This document shows positions 26,001 through 33,285 of a stretch of DNA of 64,000 nt, piece after piece. Source of the DNA: Desmodesmus armatus. Taxonomy: Eukaryota > Chlorophyta > Chlorophyceae > Sphaeropleales > Scenedesmaceae. The translations under genes and the position numbers were made by a program. Location: assembly GCA_007449985.2 (NCBI GenBank), contig VIIQ02000192.1:108413-172412 (forward strand), read 5' to 3'. Each line of letters opens with the position of its first letter. The first letter of the stretch is position 1. Below the pieces are notes generated by a model that saw nothing but the letters and a program-made list of their open reading frames with translations, made no database searches and was not told the origin of the DNA.

Positions 26001-28181
26001 AGTTTCTTCGGTGTTGTGCCTGAGCCAGTGGTTGAGTGCCTCCGGCGAGTACCATCCTGCTGCTCCGTAGTAGGTGTAGTCAAGCTCAAGGTAACGCCTG
26101 CATATGACAATGCCTTCATCTGTGGTCCACTGCCTGAGCTGTGGCACTAGGTAGTCAGGGGGATGAGCAATTTGGCGCTTTAGCATGGCCGCAAGAGCAT
26201 GGGCTCCACAGTGGCCAGCATATTGGGGTTCGCAGTAGAGGCCTATGTCCTGTGGCTGTACCCATTCTTCATCAGGTGTGGACGGCCCTGGGGGGCCCCC
26301 CTGCACGTCGCCTCCTCCAGGGCGGTTTGTGGCTGGGGTGTAGTGCTTGCCCTGTTGTGTGCCTTCGGCAGGGGCATTTGGTGTGCTGCTGGCAATGGTA
26401 GCTACATCACTTGGGACAGGTTTGCTTGGGTCCTGGCTGTAGAGGTTATTGGGTAGCTTTCTGTTGCGAATGTATGGGGCAGCCTGCATGGGGATGGCCT
26501 CTACTGTGTGTCCGACTGTGTACTGGTGTTTTGGATGCAAGAGGTAGCGTATCTGCCTGAGGTAGTATTTGTACTTCCTTATGCTTGCCAAACGGACGTA
26601 ATGATGTTGTTTCGAGTAGCTCATTCGTTCCAGCTGCTCGATCATTTTGACTGCTCGGTCAAGTTTGCCTATAGCTGCTCCTGTCCGCACAGGGCTGCCT
26701 ATTGGTCTCCGTGATAGATTGTGTTTTCGTTTCGATAATGTGCCAACGTTTGCGTGGCTGCCATGGTTGTGTTGACACAGCAGCAGCACCAGCAGTAGCA
26801 CTGTTGCACACATCGGCAGGAGAGCAGCTGTATAGGATACGTACAGGCCCAATTGTTGTGCCCATCCTGTAGATTGTGACCTTTCCCTAAAGAAGTACCA
26901 TTGCCAGTGCCGAGCAGAGGGCTGCAAGGGAATGTTCAAGGTGCCTGGGTAGTGAGTCGGGGTGCTGCCCAGCAGCACCTGTGGCGAACCACAGCCACTG
27001 CTGAGTAAGGGGCTGGCCAGCAGCAGCTGTGGGGAACCACAACCACTGCTGAGTAAGGGGCTGCCCAGCAGCAGCTGTGGCGAACCACAGCCACTGCTGA
27101 GTAAGGGGCTGCCCAGCAGCAGCTGTGGGGAACCGCAACCACTGCTGAGTAAGGGGTTGCCCAGCAGCAGCTGTGGCGAACCGCAACCACTGCTGAGTAT
27201 GGGGCTGCCCAGCAGCAGCTGTGGCGAATCACAACCACTGCTGAGTAAGGGGCTGCCCAGCAGCAGCTGTGGCGAACCACAACCACTGCTGAGTAAGGGG
27301 CTGCTCAGCAGCAGCTGTGGCGAACCACAACCACTGCTGAGTAAGGGGCTGCCCATCATCAGCTGTGGCGAACCACAACCACTGCTGAGTAAGGGGCTGC
27401 CCAGCAGCAGCTGTGTCCGACCACAGCTGCTGCTGAGTAAGGGGCTGCCCAGCAGCAGCTGTGGCGAACCACAACCACTGCTGAGCAGGGGGCTACCCAG
27501 CAGCAGCTGTGGCGAACCACAACCACTGCTGAGTAAGGGGCTGCCCAGCAGCAGCTGTGGCGAACCACAACCACTACTGGGTAAGGGGCTGCCCAGCAGC
27601 AGCTGTGGCGAACCACAACCACTGCTGGGTAAGGGGCTGCCGAGCAGCAGCTGTGGCGAACCACAACCACTGCTGAGTGTGTGTTCTCCCAGCAGCAGGT
27701 GTGGCGGACCACAGCTGCTGCTGGGTTGGTGGCTGTCCAACAGCAGCTGTGGTCGGACACAGCTTCTGTTGGGCAAGGGGCTCCCAAACGCTTGCTGTGG
27801 TTTCCCACAGTTCGCGTAGGGTGATTTTCGATCCTTTCGGATGTATTTTGCAACCCAAGCATGGCTGGTGGGCCAGTGCTGGGTAGAGGGGCAGTGACCG
27901 TTAAGGCCAAACTTCTGCTGCAAGCGATTGCTTGCCTCAGCGACCAACGCAGGGGTTAGGTATAGCGAGCAGTTGCATATTGCTGCGACCGGGACAGAGC
28001 AGCTGGCCGGGAAGAGTGCGTACTGGGACTTTTGCTGATCTGCTGCCCGATGGAGCCAGCCGGGCGTGGCTGGAACCAGCAGCGGAGCCAGCAGGAGCAA
28101 AACCCATATCAACCTACCCTTCTTACATTCCTTCTCTTCCAGCTCTCCACGCGACCACTGTCTCTGCCCGGACTGCCTGCA
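22992..28181 (-). CDS. LINE 5' ORF: hydrophobic leader, 16-residue repeats, cysteine protease, APE endonuclease
   Basis: Open from 28181; no ATG precedes the repeats, so the start lies upstream or in another exon. Order: a hydrophobic stretch IWVLLLLAPLLVP; about 17 repeats of a 16-residue unit (SGCGSPQLLLGSPLLS type); a second hydrophobic segment (CATVLLLVLLLC, about residue 440); a basic stretch; a cysteine-protease-like domain from about residue 622 (AGHCGAHALAAM, with a candidate His in TICHYKTW about 120 residues on); a Pro/Lys-rich linker; then APE endonuclease from about residue 1154 (ATWNARGL, LTEVKQSR, VAGDFNA and SSDHDPL with the catalytic Asn-Asp-His set). APE nicks target DNA to prime reverse transcription. 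The segment ends where the MITE interrupts it. Confidence 0.8.
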   Translation of the reverse strand, partial: CRQSGQRQWSRGELEEKECKKGRLIWVLLLLAPLLVPATPGWLHRAADQQKSQYALFPASCSVPVAAICNCSLYLTPALVAEASNRLQQKFGLNGHCPSTQHWPTSHAWVAKYIRKDRKSPYANCGKPQQAFGSPLPNRSCVRPQLLLDSHQPSSSCGPPHLLLGEHTLSSGCGSPQLLLGSPLPSSGCGSPQLLLGSPLPSSGCGSPQLLLGSPLLSSGCGSPQLLLGSPLLSSGCGSPQLLLGSPLLSSSCGRTQLLLGSPLLSSGCGSPQLMMGSPLLSSGCGSPQLLLSSPLLSSGCGSPQLLLGSPLLSSGCDSPQLLLGSPILSSGCGSPQLLLGNPLLSSGCGSPQLLLGSPLLSSGCGSPQLLLGSPLLSSGCGSPQLLLASPLLSSGCGSPQVLLGSTPTHYPGTLNIPLQPSARHWQWYFFRERSQSTGWAQQLGLYVSYTAALLPMCATVLLLVLLLCQHNHGSHANVGTLSKRKHNLSRRPIGSPVRTGAAIGKLDRAVKMIEQLERMSYSKQHHYVRLASIRKYKYYLRQIRYLLHPKHQYTVGHTVEAIPMQAAPYIRNRKLPNNLYSQDPSKPVPSDVATIASSTPNAPAEGTQQGKHYTPATNRPGGGDVQGGPPGPSTPDEEWVQPQDIGLYCEPQYAGHCGAHALAAMLKRQIAHPPDYLVPQLRQWTTDEGIVICRRYLELDYTYYGAAGWYSPEALNHWLRHNTEETATLLQFCWIGHDTVYTKQEILNKAPPGCKALMIKYLHDDTICHYKTWVEAHGNWYECESIAFRAQGKVRKLTDIDWLTLAPSQPNADDTVLYTLVQLDPHTSGRDMQPRIRRPSISVQATTLQWVDGETLTLRTQAGPSRQSAGRRSSALGQGDNPTNKSLPKWQRATKGVRSEPYARPPTLSTRAPATQTKAPTTVRKSKTSIAKRSSNRIKTKWVTPPPTSAAAKLAPLRDAMKVKASPQQPRTNKDSEQTQTQNKNKYHGRVVAKEFHNPDSQLYYGVACYMPSAAAPYIYKVLYTDGDDETMMTSEVGRYVVDPNSVPLTIRGHLNTLGATPALSMQPSKEPEQHPPPAPRAGVGKRPRDNKPAVYADIRSFLAQSSSQNHEGPPQGPSAAAQPHPTKSTSKEKIDQTSQGPRLEPRERSQPDKQAPTKPPPGDVPQVMTPVQATTPLHVATWNARGLYSSKTDMHHMLSHLEESQGEMPHIIVLTEVKQSRMHKRIRQHLRQYHLFGSFAQDKRSKKTKRAKAVVIAALRKDWLMLGTASAAAASSLPSTVNGYMAQVNIQLPDSAPLTVVGMYCPHNMRDRRTIYSVFNDLHTNTTDPMVVAGDFNATSFDSDRLSHKRKTADSAHREFMQRHTLRPIDSPAEGDTRTYTFRKSSETYCSRIDDILLNVPLQGDCRTFTIPMTGRSSDHDPLIASVPFTTVRQFPPLPTPNPAQHSEPRLLPLTQNVMDALKMQLLECQGNDYDRLYQHTEHLVATYARPHWLNLEQHNADKPRPLTELGETAARQIINDLGAQLSSLLQTSRATMMEVCPTRPANVKGTHYRPRKEAKARRKTVALLQTTARLMHRLRADGSMGDAADGTEAEVVALAERYEERHPDATREDALKATQAPLRERRNRIDKEHTKIQEQEATTAFRTLLDSNQKLGNKLALGKHKPNPPVALRAVQTPEGRLATTAEEVIAATERWARNKMKAPEPNHGITIGCPRVGLNPPRSTG
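26962..27819 (-). repeat. 48-bp coding minisatellite, about 17-18 units
   Basis: The unit length is a multiple of three, so each unit adds 16 residues to the LINE polyprotein. Most units are nearly identical; the outer ones diverge. Both strands are free of stops, which creates a large antisense open frame that is not a gene. Confidence 0.95.
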
Positions 28182-28349
28182 CTACGCTGCTACACTGCTT
28201 CGATACATTACATTGTCGGGCATGTTTTCGTCGCTTAGGTACCCTCATGTAACCCCTGGCTAAGAAAACATGTAGCCTGTTGGTGTGATGTGTGAACGTC
28301 TTGCCTTGTGTATAAAGCATGGATACCGGGCACGAATTCGTCACGGAAG

Positions 28350-28490
28350 GCAAAACGACAACAGAAGGCACGGCAAGACGACAAGGAAGACGACAAGGCA
28401 AAACAACAAGGCCAAACGACAAGGCAAAAAGAAGGCAAGAAATGACGACAAGGCAAGACGACAAGGCAGAAGACAGACAGAGAGGTGAGG
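28350..28490 (+). repeat. Degenerate GACAAGGCAAAAC-type simple repeat
   Basis: A purine-rich array of variants of GACGACAAGGC lies just outside the LINE 5' region. It may mark the boundary between the LINE and the DNA to its right. Confidence 0.6.
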
Positions 28491-28499
28491 TAGATCAGC

Positions 28500-31146
28500 A
28501 AGTGTGGTGGTGAAGGAGAGGTATGATGGTGGTGTTGGAGTGTTGGATTGTTGATTGGTTGGCGAATCAGTGAATAGCAGCATTGACTGGTGACTGGTTA
28601 TTCCACATGTTTACGGAAGCGGGTGATCCTGTCTGTCTTGGGTTGTGAAGGTTGCCCCAACGCAGCAGAACCGTGTCACAACGTATTTGCTAAGCACTCA
28701 TTGCCAATTTGTCAAGAAATTGTGAGTTATGTTTTCACATGTTTCATGATGCGGGTGATACTCTTCACATGCCAGGTTTTACGACAAACCACCGTCACGC
28801 CGTTTCCTCCGTCGCAGGCCCTACATGAAGACTCGGTGCGTTCCACTTTTATCTCATCTACCAACGTCCTGTCGAAGGTGAGCTGCGATTATGAGCACTG
28901 GTGCTGTGGTGTCAGATCTGCTGGTGATGTGCCTTGCTTGATGTGTGGGGGTAGGACACAGTGTCTGTGATGTTTTGTCTTGGCATTTGCGTGCAATCTC
29001 TGTTGCACACTTTCTGACAGCTCTCCGTCATGGCCTTGCCGTGCTGTGCTGCTCCCTTCCGTTGTGCTGTACAGGGACTGCCCGTGACTACTGGTAATCA
29101 TCGACCTGCTCAAAACCGACAAGTGTCCGACGCCGCTGTGGAATTGTGTTGCCTGTAAGTTGGTGCCCAGCGGTGCCCGAGGGGTGATCAACTGGTGGGG
29201 CGACAGCAGCTGCAATTCACGCATTACGACACGTGACACGTGATACTGTTGACTGCTGAATTTGTCGATTTCCCGTGCCTTCCGGACCTTGTGGCTGTTG
29301 AGAGGTCAACACATCGCATGTAGCAGGATAGGAAGGTGGCTATGTGCATCCTACTTCATACTGGCTTTTCATGGCAGCTGCTGCGTGTTGTTGCTGCACC
29401 TTGGTGTTTCCGGCACGTGTTATGTGTGGTGATCTCACTCTGTCCTAACCGACATCCAGCTGCAGCGTGGCTTCGCCATCAGTGCCCTGCTGATTACCTT
29501 TAGTTGTCATGGCACGTGATTAACTCAATTGTGTTCACGATGCAGTCAGAGTGCGGTCTACGCTCTACTTGGTGCTGCTGCCGGTGCAGCCTGGTGAGTG
29601 CTGGCTTGTTCCTGTGCATGGTCTGTGTGGCTTCGTTGGCATGCTGATCGACCTTGTGAGCTTACGTGTGGTCGCCTGGGCATGCTGCTTGTCCACCAAG
29701 CTTGTGCTCCCGTCCCCCCCCCCCCCCCCCCCCAGCCCACCTTGGGGTGCACCAACGGTGCTGCCTTGTGTGTTGATCTGCGCCTGTTGATTCTGCTGCT
29801 GCACACACAAAAGTCTGCTTGCGTGTCATGATCCGTTTTGCTGCTGTACCTACCCAATTCTACCTGTGCAGCCTTGGTGCTGCTGTTGCGACAGCGATGG
29901 CCTGCAACCGCTTGACTGACGCTGTGCTCTATGTTGTCACCCCCCTCCCCAGCCTACAATGGGGTGCTGCTGTGGCCCGAAAATGCTGTGCTGACCCTGT
30001 ACCCTTGTTTTCTGCCTCCCCAGCGCACCATGGGGTGCAGGATGGTTGGCAGTGCTGGCTTGTACCGGCGGCGTTCGTGCTGGGACGGTAACATCGGCAG
30101 GCGCCCTGCCGACCTGCCGCGTGACCGCCCTGCTGCGGTGAACCTGCCACCGGGCTCAGAGCTGCCTGTCGTGTTCATCATGCTCCTGTTGATGTCCATG
30201 ATGACAGCTCCATGGGCTGTGTGGCGCCTGCCTTTTGTGAAGGTGAGGCATGGGTGACTGTGTGCTGTTGCATGTGCACGAGTGCACTGTCCTGCTCGGT
30301 GCATTTCCAGACAGCTACCCAGCATCACCAACTATGGCACAGCGCGGTCAAGGCCTGGTGCTCATCACCTCACATGCGGTCGTGTTCTTGCATGTGGCTC
30401 TGCATGTGGGCGCGCTGGACCCTCTGACCACTGTGTGCCTGTTCTTTCTTGTGTGCAGGCAGCACCTGTGGTGGAGGCCCCTCGTTGGTCTCTGGTGAGT
30501 TCTTGGGTGGTGGTGCTGTTGAGGACTGCATAGTCTGGGCTGCTGATGTAGGCATGCATGACATGTTCCTATGGTGATCTGTGCCATGCAGGTGGCCGTG
30601 GGCGAGTGGATGGCGGCACGTGGCGCGGTCAGGGCATCGCCCACTGATTATGTCGCGTGCCAGGTGGGGCGTCACGGGCTGTCTTATGGGCCGGCAGCAT
30701 GCATGGTGTTGCTGATCAGCTAGCCAGCGATATGTACATGCCTCCATCATGCTGTCCTTGACTGGGTGCGGGCCTCGCTTGACTGGGTGCGGGCCTCTCA
30801 ATTGCAGGTGTGTGGGACCTTTGCCTGCATTTCTTTGCTGTCCTCAAGCTGCTTGGTGTTGCTGTCCCAATGTCTGCAGGGCCTGTGCACGACGACGATC
30901 GTTCAACCCCCTCCCTGCCTACCAGATGCCTGGTTACTAGATGCGGGGGAGCGCCATCACCACACCAACCCGTACATGGTCTGCCCCGCCCACCAGGTGG
31001 GTCCCTGCCGTGGCCCTTGGGCCTTGCTGCTCTGATGGTGCCCGTACGTGCCAGAGGGATGTCGCGGAGTTGCGTTTGGGGCCATCATACCATGCATACC
31101 TGTGAACATGACGTGCAAGTGGTCTGTCACGTGCTGACAGTGTGCG
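28500..31146. other. Region upstream of the recombinase/helicase element, no firm gene
   Basis: Short plus-strand frames with several good GT and AG sites suggest leader exons or promoter DNA of the element starting near 31147, but I cannot assemble a convincing protein. A run of C (about 29717-29734) and the repeated phrase TTGACTGGGTGCGGGCC at about 30758-30795 are the only notable repeats. Confidence 0.4.
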
Positions 31147-33285
31147 GTGCTGTGCTGGACTGGCACAGAGCCGTATGCTGGCGGTGGTTGCAGTGGTTGT
31201 GCTTTTGTCGTGGCCCCAAATGGATGCGCTTATGCATTCCATGAGGTGCATGGTGGTGTCCTGTGCAGTCCGTATCAGCGGCTGTGTCAGCTTGTGGTGT
31301 GCTGTTTGTCGGGCAGCTGCTTGGGTGGCCAGCGGTACTCTGTGTGGCTCCGGCTGAAGCTGTTGTTGGGCGGCGATGTCGAGGTCAACCCTGGCCCTGT
31401 TGCTGCCATGGACATTATGTCGGTCACCACCCGTTTGGCCACCTGGCTGCATGACGATGGTGGTAACTGTCAGGTTCGGTCCTACTGTCTGGGCCTGGTG
31501 TCTGCTTATGCAGTGTGTGGGCAGCAGGCTGGCCTACGTGCTGGGAATGTGCCTGATTGGCTGGTGCTGCGCTGCAGTAATGCTGTGGGCTCGTGGGTCA
31601 GGCTCGTAGCATCACATTGTGCCCAGGGGACCCTACTGCGGCCTGCAGCATGGGCGGCTCCTTGTTCTGCAGCCGTTTTTGATCCTGCATCAAGGTTTTG
31701 GGATGATGTGCTGATTGGCATGCTGCCCCCGTGCCGCACTTCCCTTGCTATTTGTGATATCACGCTGCAGCGTGCCCAGGCCGTGCTGGCACTGCTGGCG
31801 ATGCTTGGGAATTATTGTCTGCCGGACTGTGTCCGCGCATCGGCTCTGCTTCACGCTGCCTACCCGAGGTTTGTGCAGGCTGTGTTGGAAGCCTCGGCTG
31901 CTGGTAGCCCCCGGCGGCGCCGTGTTGTCTGCAACAGAAGTGGGGCGAAGCGGCTGAGGCAGTTCGCTGGTGAAGTGCCGTTTGCTGCTGATCCTGCTGC
32001 CGTGGCTGCTGAGGTGCGGCAGCTGGGTTGTGCTGCTGCCAATGAGCGTGCCATGTCCTCGGGTCGTCGTGGCAGTGAGTCCAGTGTTGATGCAGTCGTG
32101 TCCTCGCTGACCGAAGATCTGTCCCTTGCGGCCTGCAGGGCTGCGGGCTTGTCTGTTGCTCAGCAGGAGGCAGTGTGGGCAGCTAGCGGCGCAGTTCGGC
32201 CGCATTGCGTTCCTCTACAGCCTCGTCATGTTGGTGAGCAGGAGGCATTGTGGGCTGCCAGCCTTGCCATGCGGCCGGACTGTGGTCCTGTGCAGCGTGT
32301 CCCGGTGGACCCTCCGATCTTGCAGGCCATACAGCTGGCTGGTGACTGGGTGAGGCAACTGTTGTTGATGGATGGGGATGTCGAGGCCAACCCTGGGCCT
32401 GTGAGCAGCCCAGTGCCTTCTTTAGGTTGTACTTGGGATGGTGTCGGCAGGATGCATGCTGGTGGTTCTGTTGGGGACGAGGTGATGGGTGAGTCGCTGC
32501 TGGATTGCTCGGGCAGCGAGGGTTCGCCTGACATGTCCTTGGATGGCTTTTTGGAGGGGCTGCTGGAAAGTGACCTTGATCTGTCTGTGTGTGAAGACTT
32601 GGGCATGTCTGGTTTGGAGGGAGCAGCCATAGGAGGAGGTTGCCCTGGCAGCAGTGGTGGTGGGGACTGCATGTTGCAGCAGCTGCAGCAGCAGCAGCAG
32701 CAGCCTGTTTTGTTGTGGCCTGAGGCTGCGGGTGGTGGTGTTGCCTCCCACATGGGTGTGTGCCTGCCCGATAGTGCTGTGGATGCCTCACGTGGGGGCG
32801 CACTGGACATGGGGGTGCTGCAGGGTGTGCTGCCACCTGCCCCTCCTTCTGTGAGTGTGGCAAATGCTGCGCAGCCATCACAGCATATGCAGCAGGTGCG
32901 CCTGTTTGACTTGCATGGGCAGCTGCCTTTGCCTTCTCGTGATGCCCGGTGTATGTTGCCGCCGCCAGTGCTGGTGGCCTCGCAGCCCCATCGTCCCCTG
33001 CTGCATCAGGACTGTGTGTATCCTGCAGGTGTGGGGTTGGCGGCAGCAGGTGCTGGAGTTGCAGCGGTCGCAACCTCTGTTCCTGTCGTGAGTGGCATGG
33101 CTGGTGGCGTGCAGGCGCCCTGCATGGCCAGTGGGTGGCGTGGAGCCGACGGTGGTCAGTTGGCAATGATGTGTGGCATGTCTGGCGTGCAGCCACGTTG
33201 TATGGCGGGTGGTGAGCATGCAGCTGGTGCTGGTCAGTTTGCTGGTTGCCAATCCCGCCTACTTCGTGTGCCCCTGGTCCCTTAG
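31147..33285 (+). CDS. Polyprotein ORF with two 2A-type ribosome-skipping motifs
   Basis: 712-codon frame. A stop at 31135-31137 lies just upstream and there is no early ATG, so an upstream exon probably supplies the start. 2A motifs end at 31398 and 32400. They would split the product into a Cys-rich, hydrophobic leader of about 84 residues, a middle protein of about 334 residues, and a C-terminal part of about 294 residues. The middle part has a basic patch (SPRRRRVV) and two related units (AQQEAVWAASGAVRPHC and GEQEALWAASLAMRPDC). The last part starts with an acidic, Ser-rich stretch, then has a Gln run and Gly/Ala/Met-rich low complexity. None of the three pieces matches a family I know. 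The ORF overlaps the recombinase ORF by 40 bp in a different frame. Confidence 0.7.
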   Translation: MLCWTGTEPYAGGGCSGCAFVVAPNGCAYAFHEVHGGVLCSPYQRLCQLVVCCLSGSCLGGQRYSVWLRLKLLLGGDVEVNPGPVAAMDIMSVTTRLATWLHDDGGNCQVRSYCLGLVSAYAVCGQQAGLRAGNVPDWLVLRCSNAVGSWVRLVASHCAQGTLLRPAAWAAPCSAAVFDPASRFWDDVLIGMLPPCRTSLAICDITLQRAQAVLALLAMLGNYCLPDCVRASALLHAAYPRFVQAVLEASAAGSPRRRRVVCNRSGAKRLRQFAGEVPFAADPAAVAAEVRQLGCAAANERAMSSGRRGSESSVDAVVSSLTEDLSLAACRAAGLSVAQQEAVWAASGAVRPHCVPLQPRHVGEQEALWAASLAMRPDCGPVQRVPVDPPILQAIQLAGDWVRQLLLMDGDVEANPGPVSSPVPSLGCTWDGVGRMHAGGSVGDEVMGESLLDCSGSEGSPDMSLDGFLEGLLESDLDLSVCEDLGMSGLEGAAIGGGCPGSSGGGDCMLQQLQQQQQQPVLLWPEAAGGGVASHMGVCLPDSAVDASRGGALDMGVLQGVLPPAPPSVSVANAAQPSQHMQQVRLFDLHGQLPLPSRDARCMLPPPVLVASQPHRPLLHQDCVYPAGVGLAAAGAGVAAVATSVPVVSGMAGGVQAPCMASGWRGADGGQLAMMCGMSGVQPRCMAGGEHAAGAGQFAGCQSRLLRVPLVP
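31351..31398 (+). other. 2A-type ribosome-skipping motif 1
   Basis: Encodes RLKLLLGGDVEVNPGP followed by Val. It matches the 2A consensus D-(V/I)-E-x-N-P-G-P exactly, with the usual Leu-rich and Gly upstream context. The peptide bond before the final Pro would be skipped during translation. Confidence 0.88.
32359..32400 (+). other. 2A-type ribosome-skipping motif 2
   Basis: Encodes LLLMDGDVEANPGP followed by Val, in the same frame as motif 1 and 334 codons after it. The consensus is exact again, and the LLL lead-in is shared with motif 1. Confidence 0.88.

Larger units (their letters stand above)
16726..28184 (-). mobile_element. Dualen/RandI-type non-LTR retrotransposon with two endonucleases, near full length
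   Basis: Read 5' to 3' on the minus strand, the element encodes a hydrophobic N-terminus with a 48-bp repeat array, a cysteine-protease-like domain, an APE endonuclease, a reverse transcriptase, a PHD-like finger, an unassigned domain, RNase H, and a CCHC plus PD-(D/E)xK restriction-like endonuclease. Having both APE and RLE with RNase H and a cysteine protease is the published hallmark of the Dualen family of Chlamydomonas. The 3' end is a (TTAC)n tail against MYND copy C. The 5' end is not defined; the first frame is open from 28181. Frame breaks near 22775-23046, 20540, 19690 and 18900 make this copy probably inactive. A truncated sister copy lies at 35610-36481. Confidence 0.85.

Noticed and set aside
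26962..27819. Large plus-strand open frame with CGEPQPLLSKGLPSSS repeats
   Set aside because: Antisense shadow of the LINE's 48-bp coding minisatellite; the unit length is a multiple of three, so every frame without a stop stays open.
26962..27819. Regular 48-bp repeats as a CRISPR array
   Set aside because: No unique spacers between units; the repeats are contiguous and coding, in a eukaryotic genome.
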